This document shows positions 3,908 to 5,357 of a stretch of DNA of 5,357 nucleotides, piece after piece. The stretch comes from Thiomargarita sp. (lineage in GTDB: Bacteria > Pseudomonadota > Gammaproteobacteria > Beggiatoales > Beggiatoaceae), in NCBI GenBank assembly GCA_030618965.1, contig JAUXCJ010000124.1, positions 1-5,357 on the forward strand, written 5' to 3'. The notes under the pieces are model-generated. The model made no database searches. It was given only the letters and a program-made list of their open reading frames with translations, and had not been told where the DNA came from. Positions within the stretch are counted from its first letter, which is position 1. The number at the start of each line of letters is the position of its first letter. Position numbers and translations under genes: made by a program.

Positions 3908-5357
3908 TTAATAACTTGGAAACTCTGCCTGTACCTGTTTCGCACTTTTTAGTGCATCTTCAAGCGCGTTCCGCCACTGTTTGCGTAAAGCAATCTCTTG
4001 ATTAAACTGACTTAATTCTTCAGCCCAGAGAGTTTCCCTAATGGGATCAAGAAAACTTTGCCACTCTTCTTTCATACCTTTGGCTCTGACAAGACGATCT
4101 TTAATTTCTTCAACCAAAGCCAAAATTGCATTAGCTGGATCGGCTTGCATAGTTTCACCAAACTGCTTTCTCAATTGATAAATCGTTTGTTGATAATGAC
4201 TATCTAAGCCCCTTGCAATTTCTTCCGCTTTTTCCATAAAATTATCCCGTGTCGCATCTTGAGGCACAATGTCATCAATAGAATCGCTGCTATAAGTGTT
4301 TAGCAAGCCCATTTCCTCACGAACACGATAATGAAAATGGCTATGGTAAGAGAAATTAAATTTATGGATGTACTCAAAGGCTTTATAAATATTAGGATGT
4401 TCGACTTTATCCAATAGTTTTTGGAACTCTAAGATTATAGCGCGTGGATCAGTATCAGTTTCTGGTGGAGTGGGCAACATTTTTTGCAAGGATTTGGGGA
4501 AAACTCCGAGTAATACTTGTCGAAGCACTTCATTAATCTTGGTTTGCAAATAATTATCTAAATTGGTTGCCATGAACTCAGTCAAATAAGCACGTAAATA
4601 ATTCAGTTCTTCGCCAACAACGCCCTTCCAACCACTAGATTCTAAATAGTGTTCTGCCAAAGCCTCTTTAGTCGGAATCGGTGCAGTTTCCCTAGCAGCT
4701 TCGCAAATTTCCTCAACTTTCTGTTTAAATTCCTCACTAATCTTTAAAACATGTTGGACATCCAATACCAACTTTTCTAATCCTCTTATCAATTCCTTGA
4801 TAAATTTTTCGGACAATATCCGATATTTTCTTTCTCGCGTTAAATCGGCATTTCTGGTACTCAATCCGCTCAGACTGGGTGTAAAAAGCAAGGAAAGTGT
4901 TTCAGCCACAGAAGCCATTTTCTCTGCAAGAGCTTTGATATATTTCCTGTCTGTGCTTTCCAAATTGGTCTCAATATGTTGAAGCACGACGGAAAATACC
5001 TTATGTTCCACTTCAGCTGCATCAATACAATTCGCCGTCAAAATCCTAGGCGGACTATAAGTTTCAGGTGGCTGCTCTTTTAACAATTGCACCTGTTTGC
5101 GGTTAGAACCATCGTTTTTCTCATTTAAAACAATGAATAAACGATTAGCCAGCTCGACTTCCCTCACCGCATTATCAACTAAATCAAAAACACTATAATC
5201 AGCTTGTTCCCAATCCGTACCCAGTACATCGGGCGATTTTACAAAAATAACTGCATCCACTTCATGTTCCAATGAAGAAACCAATTTTTGCTCATGCCCT
5301 TGAGCCGCCTCTAATCCGGGTAAATCAACCAGACATAAACCGGTAACATCATGATTG
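3908..5357 (-). CDS. Large dynamin-like GTPase, 5'-partial (N-terminus beyond window)
   Basis: The frame is open to the window edge, giving 482 complete codons before TAA (3908-3910). The first ATG-like start inside, a TTG at 5282-5284, is not the real start. The 24 codons before it contain no stop and encode a G3 motif, VDLPG (residues 10-14), part of the GTPase core. EKND (79-82) fits G4 with Glu in the first position, and ILTANC (105-110) follows where G5 would be. The P-loop and switch I must lie off the window. The rest is predominantly charged helix without membrane segments, with a distinctive aromatic block FNFSYHSHFHYRVREEM (333-349), and ends in a Glu/Gln/Lys-rich helix. This GTPase head plus long helical stalk suggests the dynamin superfamily, which self-assembles on membranes or scaffolds. 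It is the most upstream gene visible of the three-gene operon; the operon promoter is not seen. Confidence 0.75.
   Translation of the reverse strand, partial: NHDVTGLCLVDLPGLEAAQGHEQKLVSSLEHEVDAVIFVKSPDVLGTDWEQADYSVFDLVDNAVREVELANRLFIVLNEKNDGSNRKQVQLLKEQPPETYSPPRILTANCIDAAEVEHKVFSVVLQHIETNLESTDRKYIKALAEKMASVAETLSLLFTPSLSGLSTRNADLTRERKYRILSEKFIKELIRGLEKLVLDVQHVLKISEEFKQKVEEICEAARETAPIPTKEALAEHYLESSGWKGVVGEELNYLRAYLTEFMATNLDNYLQTKINEVLRQVLLGVFPKSLQKMLPTPPETDTDPRAIILEFQKLLDKVEHPNIYKAFEYIHKFNFSYHSHFHYRVREEMGLLNTYSSDSIDDIVPQDATRDNFMEKAEEIARGLDSHYQQTIYQLRKQFGETMQADPANAILALVEEIKDRLVRAKGMKEEWQSFLDPIRETLWAEELSQFNQEIALRKQWRNALEDALKSAKQVQAEFPSY

Noticed and set aside
4797..4982. 61-codon plus-strand open frame with a hydrophobic stretch
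   Set aside because: It is antisense to the large GTPase gene. Its hydrophobic look follows from the reverse complement of charged helix codons.

Overview
The window reads as AT-rich gammaproteobacterial chromosome. The best taxonomic clue is a PrmB-type ribosomal protein L3 glutamine methyltransferase that resembles the E. coli protein along its whole length. The AT-rich codon use and the sigma70-like promoters fit that. A closer placement, for example a Thiotrichales-like sulfur bacterium, would be a guess. No integrase, transposase or CRISPR array is visible.

Layout. Positions 1-155 hold no gene I can support, only two inverted repeats. From 1341 down to 156 on the minus strand lies a two-gene unit: prmB, and overlapping its last bases a 93-residue protein with two CxxC pairs (putative zinc ribbon). 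A 135-bp divergent control region separates prmB from a plus-strand tRNA-Asn (GTT) at 1477-1552. This tRNA has a good promoter, an encoded CCA end and a strong intrinsic terminator. The next 240 bp are very AT-rich, with two near-perfect inverted repeats and a candidate promoter. They lead to a 98-residue plus-strand protein with a lipoprotein-type signal peptide. A GC-rich hairpin at 2141-2180 marks the convergent boundary with the next block.

The second half (5357 down to 2214, minus strand) is one tight operon of three genes. In transcription order they are: a large dynamin-like GTPase whose N-terminus lies beyond the window edge; a 317-residue P-loop GTPase; and a 244-residue protein of unknown function, joined to the second GTPase by an ATGA stop/start overlap. 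The spacings are 9 bp and minus 4 bp, so the three products probably work together. Two different GTPases with a dedicated unknown partner suggest a GTP-driven switch or assembly. Bacterial conflict (defence) systems and membrane or polarity systems are the most plausible settings. This cluster is the part of the window most likely to be undescribed. Its function is not shown by the sequence, and the operon start is not visible.
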